A stretch of DNA of 64,000 nucleotides from Parelaphostrongylus tenuis (taxonomy: Eukaryota > Nematoda > Chromadorea > Rhabditida > Metastrongylidae): the NCBI GenBank assembly GCA_019055375.1, contig JAHQIW010003796.1:31714-95713 (forward strand), read 5' to 3'. The position numbers and the translations under genes were made by a program. Each line of letters starts with the position of its first letter. Positions within the stretch are counted from its first letter, which is position 1. Positions 1 through 10,689 of the stretch are shown in pieces. A model generated the notes under the pieces. It searched no databases. It worked only from the letters and a program-made list of their open reading frames with translations, and had not been told where the DNA came from.

Positions 1-472
1 CGGAGTAAGTACAACTATTAAACGCTGCCTAAAAATAGCAGGCTTGGAAAATTTGCTAGCAATAGCTGAAACATTTCCAAAGACACTAAGGCTCCATCTA
101 GTGTACAACTGATTGTATGACCGCGTCTGCGAAACCAATGAATGCAAAGTTTGCCTAAGCGGCAGAGACGGCGACTGCATGAGATCTGCTGCAGTTTACC
201 TAATCACTTGCGAGGCGTTCGAGGATTAATCCACTTTCCAAACGGTTAAGCACAGTGCACTGATGCTATGACCTTAAGCGGCCGGCCTTCAATGAATAAC
301 TGATAGACTCACAACATCGAAACGGCGAGTGTTTCAAAATGGAGTTCTACTATGCGATCTGAAATACGTTCATTACGTTTTCTGATGGTTATATGGAGGT
401 TTTGACTTCCTGGATTTTGGATCAATTTGCTTTCTCCAGGCTCTGAAAAAGGCGACCCGCGAAAACGTTAGC
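1..472 (+). mobile_element. Penelope-like element, decayed C-terminal and 3' tail (copy A)
   Basis: A broken reading frame around 120-230 gives LYDRVCETNECKVC then SGRDGDCM and VYLITCEAFED. This is the linker and start of the GIY-YIG endonuclease domain found at the C-terminus of Penelope-like retroelements. The frame is lost soon after and no reverse transcriptase remains. The tail at about 425-472 has the same CCAGG-TCTGAA-stem-GAAAACG block that ends the two other copies at 36.7 kb (minus) and 46.4 kb (plus). The element runs off the left edge, so its 5' extent is unknown. Family assignment rests on established PLE protein layout; the copy is clearly dead. Confidence 0.7.
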
Positions 473-554
473 CATCACAATTATTATATATTAATTCTGC
501 ATCACCAACTGTATTGTTGTATGCTTCGTTAATATTCAAAAATCAATATCAATA

Positions 555-1123
555 AATCAAAAGATCGACTGTTTTTGAAACCCCGAAAAAAAACATTCAA
601 TATAATTCCAAAAAAGAATGATTTAAGCTCAAAAACGAGGTTGTTACGCCAGGGTCATACACCGGTGTTTCGGAGGTTCGTCCTCCTCGTCAGTGACCCC
701 CGCCCCACATTCAGCCCTGCATTGAAGCAAGGAGGGAGGCGTATGTGGTGATGGAACAGTGTCATTGTGCACCCTGGCGTAACAACCTCGTTTTTGAGCT
801 TAAATCATTCTTTTTTGGAATTATATTGAATGTTTTTTTCGGGGTTTCAAAAACAGTTGATCTTTTGAATTAGTTTTGATCTAACAGCAAAAAAATCCAT
901 CGACTGAGGGGTGATGATGGACCAGTGTCATTGCACACTGTTCCATCACCACATACGCCTCCCTCCTTGCTTCAATGCAGGGCTGAATGTGGGGCGGGGG
1001 TCACTGACGAGGAGGACGAACCTCCGAAACACCGGTGTATGACCCTGGCGTAACAACCTCGTTTTTGAGCTTAAATCATTTTTTTTTGGAACAATATCAA
1101 TAACGTTTCAAAACAGCTAAGCA
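555..1123. mobile_element. Nested foldback/MITE-like element
   Basis: A 100-bp arm at 555-654 is repeated almost perfectly in inverted orientation at 772-871, with a 117-bp GC-richer centre (655-771). The centre then occurs again inverted at about 932-1042, followed by a second, shortened arm at 1043-1123. The order is arm, centre, inverted arm, spacer, inverted centre, inverted arm. No coding potential is seen. It looks like a foldback MITE that was duplicated or only half rearranged. No clear target-site duplication was found. Confidence 0.85.
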
Positions 1124-2430
1124 AAAAAAAGTACTCAATTATCCAAAATATGCGGAGGTTAGTATTTAGTCGGTTCTGGAATGAACAGAAGCCACTAGAA
1201 GAAAACTTGACAGTGGTATATCGAAGTTGACCAACTATGACCGTGGTATTTCGTTGCCATCATTTTATTTCTTTGGCCACTCTCGAAAGAGCAGAAAAGG
1301 GCTAAGTGACGCTGGAGGAGAATGGAACGGGTTCAAACACTATAATTATCCGTCCTACATATGCTATGCTGTACTTACCATACATTATAAGTTGCTTACT
1401 GATTATTATCACCAGTTTATAGTTGATTTTGCAATTTTTCCTCTCGTGTATGTATATATGGTGCGCATACTGAGGTAATTTTCGTCTTGTTCTTGGCGAA
1501 GATATCCATGTGTCCCCCCTTTTCTGGTGCTGCATACAGTTTATCAAAAGACTATTGATTTGGATCAAACGAATGGAAAATGTGAAGCCTATCTGGCCAA
1601 ATGAGGATGGCGCCGTGTGAGTCCTACTAAACTTTCTTATAGGTACTGCTATCGGTCTTATTTTTTGACTGAGTTCTCACTATTTATCTTGTTTATTAAT
1701 ATCTCATTGTATTAAATTTTTTACCGCGTTTATAAGCGCTAGTCCAATCACAATATGTTTAGTTCAGTGGTGTTTTAATTTCCTAAAATTACAGTTTTCA
1801 CATTTGCCTCAACATACTTCCGGCTCGCTAGCCGAAATTCGGATCGTGTCATTGTAGCAATGTTGGAACGTGTTTTGAAGTCTGCGCCTGCTCGCCAAAC
1901 AGTGATCCTTAAAGGCTACGAAGACTTCTTTCTAAAAAAATGCTGTATTGCTAATTAGCCTATTGAATTTGAAAGGTTTGAAAGCGACTCATAGGGTTAC
2001 AAAGATTGTTGTAAAATAGTGGTGCTTACTGAAATGTGCTCATATCCGACGTGAAAGTTGCACACATGATGAATATTACAAGATTTATACTGAGTCGAAG
2101 GTGACAAGAAAGGAGTTAAGGAAAAACTAGTTATTCTTCGTACGTTTTTCACTTTCCAGTATCGGTTGACAGTTGTTTGAGCGTGTCATGCCATAGAAAA
2201 AATTTGTTTTGCACATGCTTGTCTATTGTAGACGATTCAGCATTCTGCCTATGTGTCGATGACAGTTGTCAGCTATAGTAATTGCACATTATTTGAGACA
2301 AAGTGAATAATTATTTTTACCGTGATTTCGCGGTCTCAAAATTCTGAATATGTGAAAGTAATTGTTCGAAACTTTTTCTTGGTTTAAACTCGAGATTCGA
2401 GCACTTTTTTTGAACGTTCTAGCTGAATCA
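1124..2430. other. No gene recognised
   Basis: AT-rich sequence with only short open frames, none protein-like. No repeat shared with the rest of the window was recognised here, apart from weak similarity of 2040-2090 to 35,710-35,760. Confidence 0.5.
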
Positions 2431-2434
2431 TTCT

Positions 2435-2795
2435 GCCAAAGAAGTAGCACAAAATATGTAGATAACTTAACCACGAGGCGGTTTTATACAACTTGACCGT
2501 GTACTTGCAACAGTTCGTCGAAATTGTCTGCGATAGTCTTATCAAAGCCGAGCCACAACAACGCTTGCCCATATATTGCGCGTCTGACATCGAAAAAGAA
2601 TCAAGAATTAGAGTGGGATAGTTTAATTCGTCCACCGTTTTGCCTAAATGCTGCTCCAAGTGACTATCATCTCTTTAAGTGGCTACAATATTCTTTGCTA
2701 GAAAATCGCTCTGATAAATTCGATGATGTGTTGAAGCACCTTTCTAAGCATTTGTTTGTTGAATTTATTCTGAGTGCAAAAAATCTATAGTCCAG
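2435..2795 (+). pseudogene. mariner-family transposase C-terminal relic
   Basis: The DNA reads as the last third of a mariner transposase. An upstream frame gives PKK then LNHEAVLYNLTVYLQQF, matching the family's HPKKV...GVLYYELL...YCQQL region, with in-frame stops. After a frameshift near 2545, the frame 2524-2790 gives NNACPYIARLTSKKNQEL, then APSDYHLFKWLQ and ends FILSAKNL, corresponding to the family's DNARPH, PSDYHLF (third catalytic Asp) and terminal GIKNL blocks. The second catalytic Asp is replaced (NNACP for DNARP). The N-terminal helix-turn-helix and the first Asp are absent. It is a dead fragment. Confidence 0.8.
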
Positions 2796-3089
2796 TTTAA
2801 CTTTTGCCAAAGGTAAACGTGAAGTTCGTATATTAACGCCTGTTGTCGCCGGCTCATATTTCGGCAGGACATGGATTCACACTGATGATATACATCATAT
2901 AATAGCGCGTTATACGTGCGGTGGCTAATTTGATTTTGAGGTTCTTTCGGTTATGCGGGGATAAATTAATGAGCGACCTCATTGCTGAGCAAGGACTTTT
3001 TAATGCACTGTTAGTGTCGTTTGAATATATACAAATCTGACTAGTGCACTTCTTGGTTGTTGTTCCAAAGTTTTTCTGGTTTTCTGATC

Positions 3090-3300
3090 AAGAGGGAACA
3101 GATGAAAGAGTGACTTTATTCGCTGGAGAAGAACTTTTTATAGGAGTGCTAGCAACTATTCGAAAGCTTAGACTTGATGCTACAACCCCACGTTGCCGGT
3201 TTTTTAGAACACCCCTTTATAACACTGTAGCATCCAGGTCAAAATTTATGTTTCACACTCGCCATTCACCTTCATTTTTATCACACGTATGACTCGCTAG
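3090..3300 (+). repeat. Dispersed repeat family R1, one copy
   Basis: Consensus features are a CTTTTTATAGGAGTGCTAGC block, an ATTCGAAAGCTTAGA block, then AACACTGTAGCATC followed by AAATTTATGTTTCACAC. Recognisable copies or parts lie near 14,500-14,700, 14,820-14,890, 15,120-15,240, 18,230-18,290, 18,640-18,870, 19,000-19,310, 19,620-19,960, 23,540-23,640, 41,805-41,960, 46,830-47,000, 48,060-48,560, 52,440-52,775, 56,880-57,110 and 62,540-63,010, in both orientations. The open frame over this copy recurs with changes at the other copies and is a by-product of the repeat, not a gene. Confidence 0.75.
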
Positions 3301-4384
3301 AAGGGCAAGAGAGTATCAATGTGTAGAGGAGTTTTTATATTATATTGTCAAATCCCCAACTGAATAACAATATATCAAAAAGAATGTAGTGATCTGCCCG
3401 CCCCTGCCCGGCCTTCGCCTTGTCGAAAGGCAGTAAGCAACGCTGCATAAAATGCAAAACTTGATATTAATGTCACTCTGAACCGCATTTTTAGAAAACA
3501 AGCACATTTCTAGATTTGAAAAATTATATCTTTTCAGATGATTACTATTAGTCTCAAAAGATCAATGTCCGGCTAGGTTTGAGGCAAAAATAGAAAAATC
3601 AGGTAGAACAAAAGATCAAAAGAGCTTAGAAAGAAACGTTTTTGCGTTAGTTAAAGTTTCTGCTATAGTTTGAATACTAACACTCTGAGGAAGGGGTTTT
3701 GTTTAGCGAAATATAAGCGAGATAAGAGACGAAAGCACGTGGTTTCATAGATTATGACTTCGCTTTGAATGTTATAGCGATATGAGGGGGCGTTTTGAAG
3801 AACAGGCGACATGGGGCTGTAGCCTCAAACGTCAGCTTTCGAATTGTTATTACACAAAAATTTTATTCCAGGGGATAAAGTTGGTTTTCCACTCGTCCTT
3901 TATAATCAGAAAAACCAGCTTTTTTAGAACACTGTAACAAAAAGAAAACAATGTGTTTAGTAACCACTCGTTAGCGTAAGGTTTGCACATTCCGCCGAGC
4001 TTATTTTGTGAGAAGATCGGTTCAGTGCAGTGTAGTAAGAAAAATAAGATTTTCACATACGCGGGGCATATTTGAAGGCCAGAATGTGGAGAAGAGGGAC
4101 GGGAGGGAAGGGAGCTGACCTTGGCTTCCCCAAGACGATCAATCGATCGCGTTGGCACGACTAGCACCTGGCAAGGAATCTTGCTATTTAACTCAGGGTT
4201 TTCTTTCCGCTAATTAATACAGATGAAACAAATGGCACTAATACTTCAAGAATTCCTTTGCATGTTCACAAGCTTTTCGTGCTTCCAACAAAGCCACGAT
4301 GAAAGCAAGTGGCCAGTGTAAGGCATAATTATGTTCAAACGCTAAAGCTTTACTGATGAATATGTTTAAAAAAATGCAGAGTCG
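3301..4384. other. No gene recognised; short dispersed repeat at 4220-4350
   Basis: No exon-like sequence is seen. The stretch 4220-4350 is shared with 23,395-23,525: both contain a block on aagcaaatggcactaataat followed by CTTTTCGTGCTTC-like and AAGCAAGTGGCC-like blocks. This is a short interspersed repeat of unknown type. Confidence 0.5.
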
Positions 4385-5078
4385 ATAATGCTGACACAGT
4401 GAGCGTATGCTAACCGTTGCACTACCGACGCTCCTTTAGCACAGCACTCCTTTTAAGGAAAGAGTGAGATCTGTTCTCGGATCATGCTGACACAAACGTT
4501 TTTGCGCAGCACTGTGCAATATTCGGTATGCTAAAGTTAGTCTCTACTGGATTTTATGCCCCATATCGCAGAAAGAGAAATTGAGGACTGAGGACTTCGT
4601 TGGAGGAGTGCTAGCACAAACCACTAGACGAAATGCGTAGATGAGCAATTGAGAGCAATTTTACAAACGTAGATGTAACACAATTGTATACGCATAGAAA
4701 CAATTAACTAGAACTGACTGAAAAGGCGGCTAAACCTTTTTTGGGTCTCCAAGATTGCGTCTCATTACAACACCCTTCTCCATAAAGTTATACCAATCTG
4801 TAATCCTCGTGATCATCTCATGGACGTTTTAATATGTTGTTACACCTAAAACATCATTAAGTTTCGCATTCGGGACCGTGTCGGTCGCGCAGCGCAATTT
4901 ACATATGGCGTGCGATGCCCGCTTACTGTAAAGCTCGATGTTCTTTTAGCTGTAACGACCAACTAAGAAGTCTCCCTCAAAAACTAAGCATATCCTTGAG
5001 ATTTAAACACAAATTCGTCGAGATTTGTGTTGTCTAACCTCTACTGAATTTTTTGAAAAAAAGCGCTGCTCATCAAAA
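4385..5078 (-). repeat. Left arm of a ~700-bp inverted repeat
   Basis: This segment is an imperfect inverted copy of 9838-10,575. Shared landmarks include the TGACACAAACGTTTTTGC block, the GAGACTAA...CCATATCGCAGA block, the GTCTCCAAGATTGCGTCT block, GATCATCTCATGG and CGGGACCGTG. Its inner part (from about 4835) is also shared with the direct copy at 57,227. The outer end carries a shortened tRNA-like sequence on the minus strand. Confidence 0.75.
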
Positions 5079-8000
5079 ATTGCTCAAGTGCTTAGTAACA
5101 TAGTCTTCCCCCTGTTACTGTATAATACGGAAACTTATCAACAAGTGAAGCATATCTTCCAAATTTTTGATATTTAAGCTATTTTGCAACTTCTGAAGGG
5201 CATAAGAAGACCGAAAAATACTCTTTTTTGAATATTGGTGCTGATAAAGGATGCAGCGTGTCATGCCCAATAATGGACACGTGCTCCTCTTGCACTCACT
5301 CGTGCTACATTTTAGAAGCACTTCCACATAAACCTCGATTAGGGCTGTTTAGTTGCAGAAGATACTTTCTCATGCTACGTTCTCTCAAGAGAAATGGAGG
5401 ATTTTAAGAACATTAGTCTTAGAAATGCTTCGTAGAAGGTTCATTTGTGCTATTCCATCCTTTATTTAACGATAATACACCTCTGAGTTGTAAACCTCAC
5501 CTGTAATTACCAATAAGCCACCTATGACGTTGAGCGGCGGGGTAGCATTTTAGACGTGAGATGTGGTCTTCTTTTCGCTCTTAAGTCGTTATATGGTAAT
5601 CTTTCAAAAAAACCAACTTCACAGTCAGAAGTCTCGAGATTTGGGCTGTCCAATGAGTAATGAAACGTTAGTGAAAAGCTGTACAGTGACCTCAGCAGAG
5701 CATATGAAGAAAGTTGTGCATGTAAAATAATTTTCTTTGTTATTACACTTAATAAAAAGCATTTTTCTACAGGTGAACAGGTCTTTGGATTTGCAAAGAT
5801 TTAAGCTTTTGAATGATTACCGAAAATCTTAGACAAAACGCTTCTGCAGCGAAAAAGGTATTCAAACAGTCGTATATTTGAGCTGGTACCCGTCGTCATG
5901 TAAGGGTTAAAAAGTAGAAGTTCAGACTTCCGACATTCTCAACTTATCGCATTGCTTGAATCGTTGTCAAAAATTGTCGACATACTGTTTCTTTTAGTTA
6001 TAGTTTAGTTTTAGACTGGTGAAATCTTCGACAGACTTTATGACCTTCGATATGGTTTGAGGACGATCCATAGAGCGAGATCTCTTTGAAAGACCTCCTT
6101 TCTCGACTGACCGCGTCACATCCAAGGTTTTCGATGTGCACAGAAATATAATCCTGATATTTTGATCCGATAATTCTGATAATATAGAAAATTTTAATTC
6201 TGCTATCAATGTACAGTCAGATAAAGACTATAGAAATGACTTGCAATCGAAGTCTTTCACAAGTTCACTGTGTGGAAAACACCGTGGTCAATCACAAAGT
6301 AACATTCTCATTAGATTGGATAAGACGTCCTCCTATTTTTATCATCTTTATTTTGATCTTCAAGTCTCATCTGCTCCCTTCTAGTTTTCAACTTAAATAT
6401 GAGTAAAGGCGACATTAAACAACTATATCGGAGAATACACGATTTTTTTTTGCTTCAGCCGATGCTGCAAGCACTGGTCATCTTTACATTACAAAAAAAT
6501 CAAAATAGTTACACTAAAAGCCCAAGCTGTGCTGGATAGTATGTATTTATGATCATTAGATCAATTCAACCTCACTGCACAACGGTTTTTTTACAACGTG
6601 TTGGAAAAAAATGGCAACAATTCATGCTGACAACGATTTCGAGCACCAAGCATACGATTAACCCTTTCAGGACCACCAATTGTAGTCACCACGCACAGGG
6701 CAAACCGCAACCCCGGTGTGCGATTTTTGGCATTTGATTGAAGTTTTTTTTACCGCTTTGGATAAAAGTTCGGGGTTCTATGCAAACTTTGATAGATTAA
6801 GATTTTCTCTATACACTCGCAACCTTTTGGCACAAATATAACACAGATCTCCTTTACTCTGCAGTCACAGTAATGTTGGCATTTTGATAACAGCAAGATG
6901 TTGTACAAAGAAAATAATGATATGAATTTATCACTTTCAATATATATTAGCATAAACGATACTTAAGAAATATAACAGTGACTGAAAATCGGAAAACGAT
7001 GCATGAAATGTCAAAAAGAGCTGTTGCACATTGCATGCGATGCCAGGTCATCAATAATTCTTTAACTAAATTTTTAGAGCAGAGATCCGTTCATTTCTGA
7101 TAAATTATAGTTGATTCACACGAAGAAGATAAAAATTATGGATATAGAAGAGTTTGTGCAAGAAGGGTCAATTACATTCAGGAGAAGTGGTAATTAAAGC
7201 AGTCTTCCCGTGTCATCATTGTTTCAGGAAATCCAAGTTTTATTTATAGTATAGGTGTAGAGATCTATTCTTTCATAACAACGTAGCCTGATAGTCCGAC
7301 GGTGCGTTGATTACCGCTGTATCATGTTCACAATGTATGATGTTTCACCTAGCTACAAAATACCCTAGGCATTGCATATTCTAGACAAGGCAATTATATG
7401 GAGAAGGAAAGGAGGAACGAAGGAAGAAGGAGTGGAAGAAATGAAGACATTCATAAATCTGTGTATGCAAATGAGTGTTGAGAAACTATTGCTGCTGAAA
7501 AATTATTGGAGCTGTCATCCGTCCTTTGGGAACCATTCTGAGGAGCAGATTTCATGCCCAGGCATAAATTTTTGAAGGTTATGAAACATTTACATTTTGC
7601 CGATAACTCCAGGTGGAATGGAGAGAATAGACTATACAAAAGAAAAAATCTCTAGATACTTGTCATTATGATTTGCCAAATTGTGTGTAGACGTGGGAAG
7701 AATGCTTGCATCGACAAATCAATGGTACCTTAAAAAATTGTACTTTGACAATACCATCCCAGCAAAAGTCACAGGTAATATAGCTCCACAACCGACGCCC
7801 ACGTATGTTTTTGAAGTCACTTTACCACGTTATGGACGTTGTGTTGGATGTTATAGAAAATTGGTAATGCGTCTAAGCACTGCTTGTGCTCGAAACAAAG
7901 TTAAACGAGTAAGTACGAAGTGCAGTCTATGTATGCAGTACGTATGTCCACCTTGTTTCAATACTGCTCATTGGAGAAGTGTTCTTAGGCTTTCTGACAT

Positions 8001-8816
8001 CCAACAAGTTGTATAGTTTAGGTTGGAAAACAATGCTGTATGATAAAGTAGACATCGATAATTTAGAGAACTGATTATTTCAGGATTTGATGTTTGTTGT
8101 TATAGAATGCATAATCTTAATGTAACAAGTAAAGCACTATGCCGCGCGGATAAATGTTGACCGGCAGTGATATTTATGGTGAACTGCTAATGATCGATGC
8201 TTGTTGCACAAAGTATTGCTTGTTGATTAAATATTTTGAACACATGTTAACCAAAATGTTGATAACATCAGTGGAAAATCTGAAAAATTTGGGTGAGGAA
8301 TGCGCAATATCTTCAAAACAGTACTGCATAAATTGGTGATTGTGGGTTTTATGAAAGCTTGTTCCGACTGCGTACTAATACTTACATCCTAAAGCTTCTT
8401 GAAAAAGTTATACAATACAGAAAATGTGTTTGCATTTTACACTATAACCTATCGATAAAAAATAAGGAGTTAGATATGGAGATGCGATATTTTCCTTTTG
8501 ATGGAAACTGGAAATGTATAAGACACGTGGGTGCTCTTTTCGCAGAAAAAACTTCTATAGAAGGCCTTTAGTAGCATATCACTCTTTGTGATCATCAGTT
8601 GTCTCCAGCGTTCTCATTTCGCTACACAATTACCAAAGTTCAAGACATGGGGTGTTCACAAAGAGGGTGAAATGCGATCTCTTGCTACGGCGCACCAAAA
8701 AATCAGCTCGAAAAAAGCAAACTATTTTTTAGAATCTACACCTTATGAACTGTCAAAGGGTGGTGAAGACTCTATTGTAGGACCAAGCATGAACGACAGT
8801 GAAGCCACGCAAAGCA
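4835..8816 (+). repeat. 4-kb duplicated block, copy 1 (piggyBac-type transposon remains)
   Basis: Nearly the whole stretch aligns in order with 57,227-62,470. Landmarks shared by both include the GTCGGTCGCGCAGCGCAATT block, ACCAATAARCCACCTATGAC, ATGAGTAARGG, ACAACGTGTTGGAAAAAA, the Cys-rich C-terminal coding part and GTAGGACCAAGCATRAACG. Similarity stops abruptly at CACGCAAAGCA (8816 and 62,470). Copy 1 retains about 200 bp of transposase coding sequence lost from copy 2. Copy 2 carries about 1.4 kb of extra DNA. I read them as two old copies of one large piggyBac-like element, though a segmental duplication is not excluded. Confidence 0.7.
7372..8016 (+). pseudogene. piggyBac-type transposase, frameshifted remnant
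   Basis: Three frames together recover the family's order. First comes FINLCMQMSVEKLLLLKNYW, like the family's short conserved helix before the core. A shifted frame gives MPRHKFLKVMKHLHFADNSR, matching the RF..I...LHFxDN block. After a gap, 7681-8016 gives the C-terminal cysteine-rich domain: CVGCYRKL, then VSTKCSLCMQYVCPPCFNTA, a CxxC...CxxC...CxxC pattern. The catalytic DDD core is missing, so the gene is dead. A shorter, more damaged relative lies at 61,245-61,660. A possible N-terminal acidic piece (DSDSE-like) is visible in the copy at 60,475. Confidence 0.75.
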
Positions 8817-9837
8817 CTCCGGAAGCGAGACCCAGCATTTGTTCATCGTTTTTACAGTTCATTTACAATCTACATTTGTACTTCAATTGAAAACTAAGTT
8901 TATAATTGACATCACTGCTTTTCAAGCTGTCGATTAATTACTAAAACTTTGGTGAAAATTCTCAGTTGTGTGAGAAGACTATGTAAGCACGAGTGTGAAT
9001 CACAATGTACACTCTGAAGAAAAAAACGCAATACTATCTTTGTTGCTACAACTCAGGCAGAAAAGCGCTTCTAGAAGTAAAGAATGTCATCTAAACCGCA
9101 ACTTTCTCAGCTATCGCATGACTACTTAAAGTTCGGAGAAAATCCGTGGTCGCCGAGAAAATCACAAAAATGTGCGCGTAGCATAAGTGGCACAGTTTTA
9201 CTGAAATGGCCAGAGGCTAGTGAAACCCACTTGCTATAAGAGATGATTTATAGGAAAATTTATTAAACGCGCTTACTCACACCGCAGATTCTGCTCTGTG
9301 TGATGAATTCCAGATTCTTTATAGCTGAATTGTTTCTGTACGTAGATTCATGAAAATCGCTGCAGTCATTTCAATTAGTAGTTGACAATAAAGTTACTGA
9401 GCGGAAATAATCCGTTAGAGGAGTATATGCACTTAAAGAATAACTGCTCAATCTAGCCAAAGGTATTATGGATTTCAATTTATTATTTTTCACCCAAAGA
9501 ATATGCTCTGCTTTCGAAATGAATAGCATGTTTTACCGAAAAGACATCTGTAATGCGATATTAAGAGAGTAAAATTCTGTTTTTCAAGGAAAATTGTGAC
9601 ACCTTCTATAAATCTGAGCATTCTCAAGTGCTTGCACGTATAAATGTTTGCCTAAACAACGTTTTATATGCCTTGATGTCGAAGAAAGTTAAACAAGGCA
9701 CTGAGTTTTTTTTTCTACCTCAGTCACAAATTTCCACATTGTTATAGTGCGGAATTTCAGTGGGGCATCAAAATATCAATCAATAAATCTCGCTGTCTGA
9801 TTAGTATCCTCCAATTAATGTAGTTTCGTAATGAGAT
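8817..9837. other. No gene recognised
   Basis: AT-rich spacer between the duplicated block and the right inverted arm. Only short frames are present. Part of 9100-9250 resembles pieces of repeat family R1. Confidence 0.5.
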
Positions 9838-10575
9838 GAGAAACGCTTTTCCTCAAAAAATAAAACACTGCTTCGACAACACAAATTTCAAGTAAATTTA
9901 AGTTGAAAATCTCAAGAATATGCTTAGTTTTAGAGGGAGACTTCTTAATTCGTCGTTACAACTAAAGAACATTGAGCTTTACACTAAGCGCTCATCCGAT
10001 GTCACAAATAGATTGCGCTGAGCGACCGGCACGGTCCCGAATGCGAAACTTAATGAAAATTTAGCTGTAATAACATATTAAAATGCCCATGAGATGATCA
10101 CGAGGGTTACAGATCGATATAATTTCATGGAGAAGAGAGTTATAATTAGACGCAATCTTGGAGATCCAAAAAGGTTTAGCTACCTTTCCAATCAGTTTTA
10201 GCCAGTAGTTTGTATGCGTGTGCGATTGTATTGCATCTGCACCTGTGAAATTGCTCTCAACGGCTCATCTCCCTCTAAACTCAGGTGTGAGTTAAACCGC
10301 ATTTCACCTAGTGGTTTGTGCTATCACTCCTCCATCAAGGTCCTTAGTCCTCAGTTTCTCTCTCTGCGATATAGGGCATAGAATCCAATAGAGACTAACT
10401 TTTAACATACCCAATATTGCAGAGTGCTGTGCAAAAACATTTGCGTCAGCCGGAATTTGAGCTCAGATCTTACTCTTTCCATAGAAAGAGTGCTTTGTGA
10501 AAGGAGCGTCAGTGGTGCAACGGTTAGCATACGTTCCCGAGGAGAGTGAGATCTGGATTTGAATCCCGGCTGACA
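9838..10575 (+). repeat. Right arm of a ~700-bp inverted repeat
   Basis: Inverted partner of 4385-5078. The two arms bracket the piggyBac-containing block and the outer ends of both carry tRNA-like sequence, so the whole 4385-10,575 interval may be one large inverted-repeat transposon or a composite of nested elements. Confidence 0.7.
10502..10575 (+). repeat. tRNA-like sequence (SINE head) at the outer end of the arm
   Basis: Folds as a cloverleaf: acceptor GCGTCAG with CTGACAC (one mismatch), D stem GTGC/GCAT, a weak anticodon stem with loop CCGAGGA, and T stem around TTTGAAT followed by CCCGG. Box A (GTGGTGCAACGG) and box B (GGATTTGAATCCC) are near consensus. Position 33 is C rather than U. 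I therefore treat it as a tRNA-derived repeat and not a working tRNA gene. The left arm carries a shortened inverted relative. Confidence 0.55.
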
Positions 10576-10689
10576 CAAACGTTTTTGCACAGCACTCTAC
10601 ATTATTGGGCAAATTGAAACATCATGACACCGCAAGTGGCGGTCAAATAAAGATGATTTCTCACTGAACGACGTATCTAGGAGTTAATG

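Noticed and set aside
3850..4167. 105-codon minus-strand frame
   Set aside because: No domain, no splice context and no repeat support; length is within chance expectation for 64 kb of AT-rich DNA.
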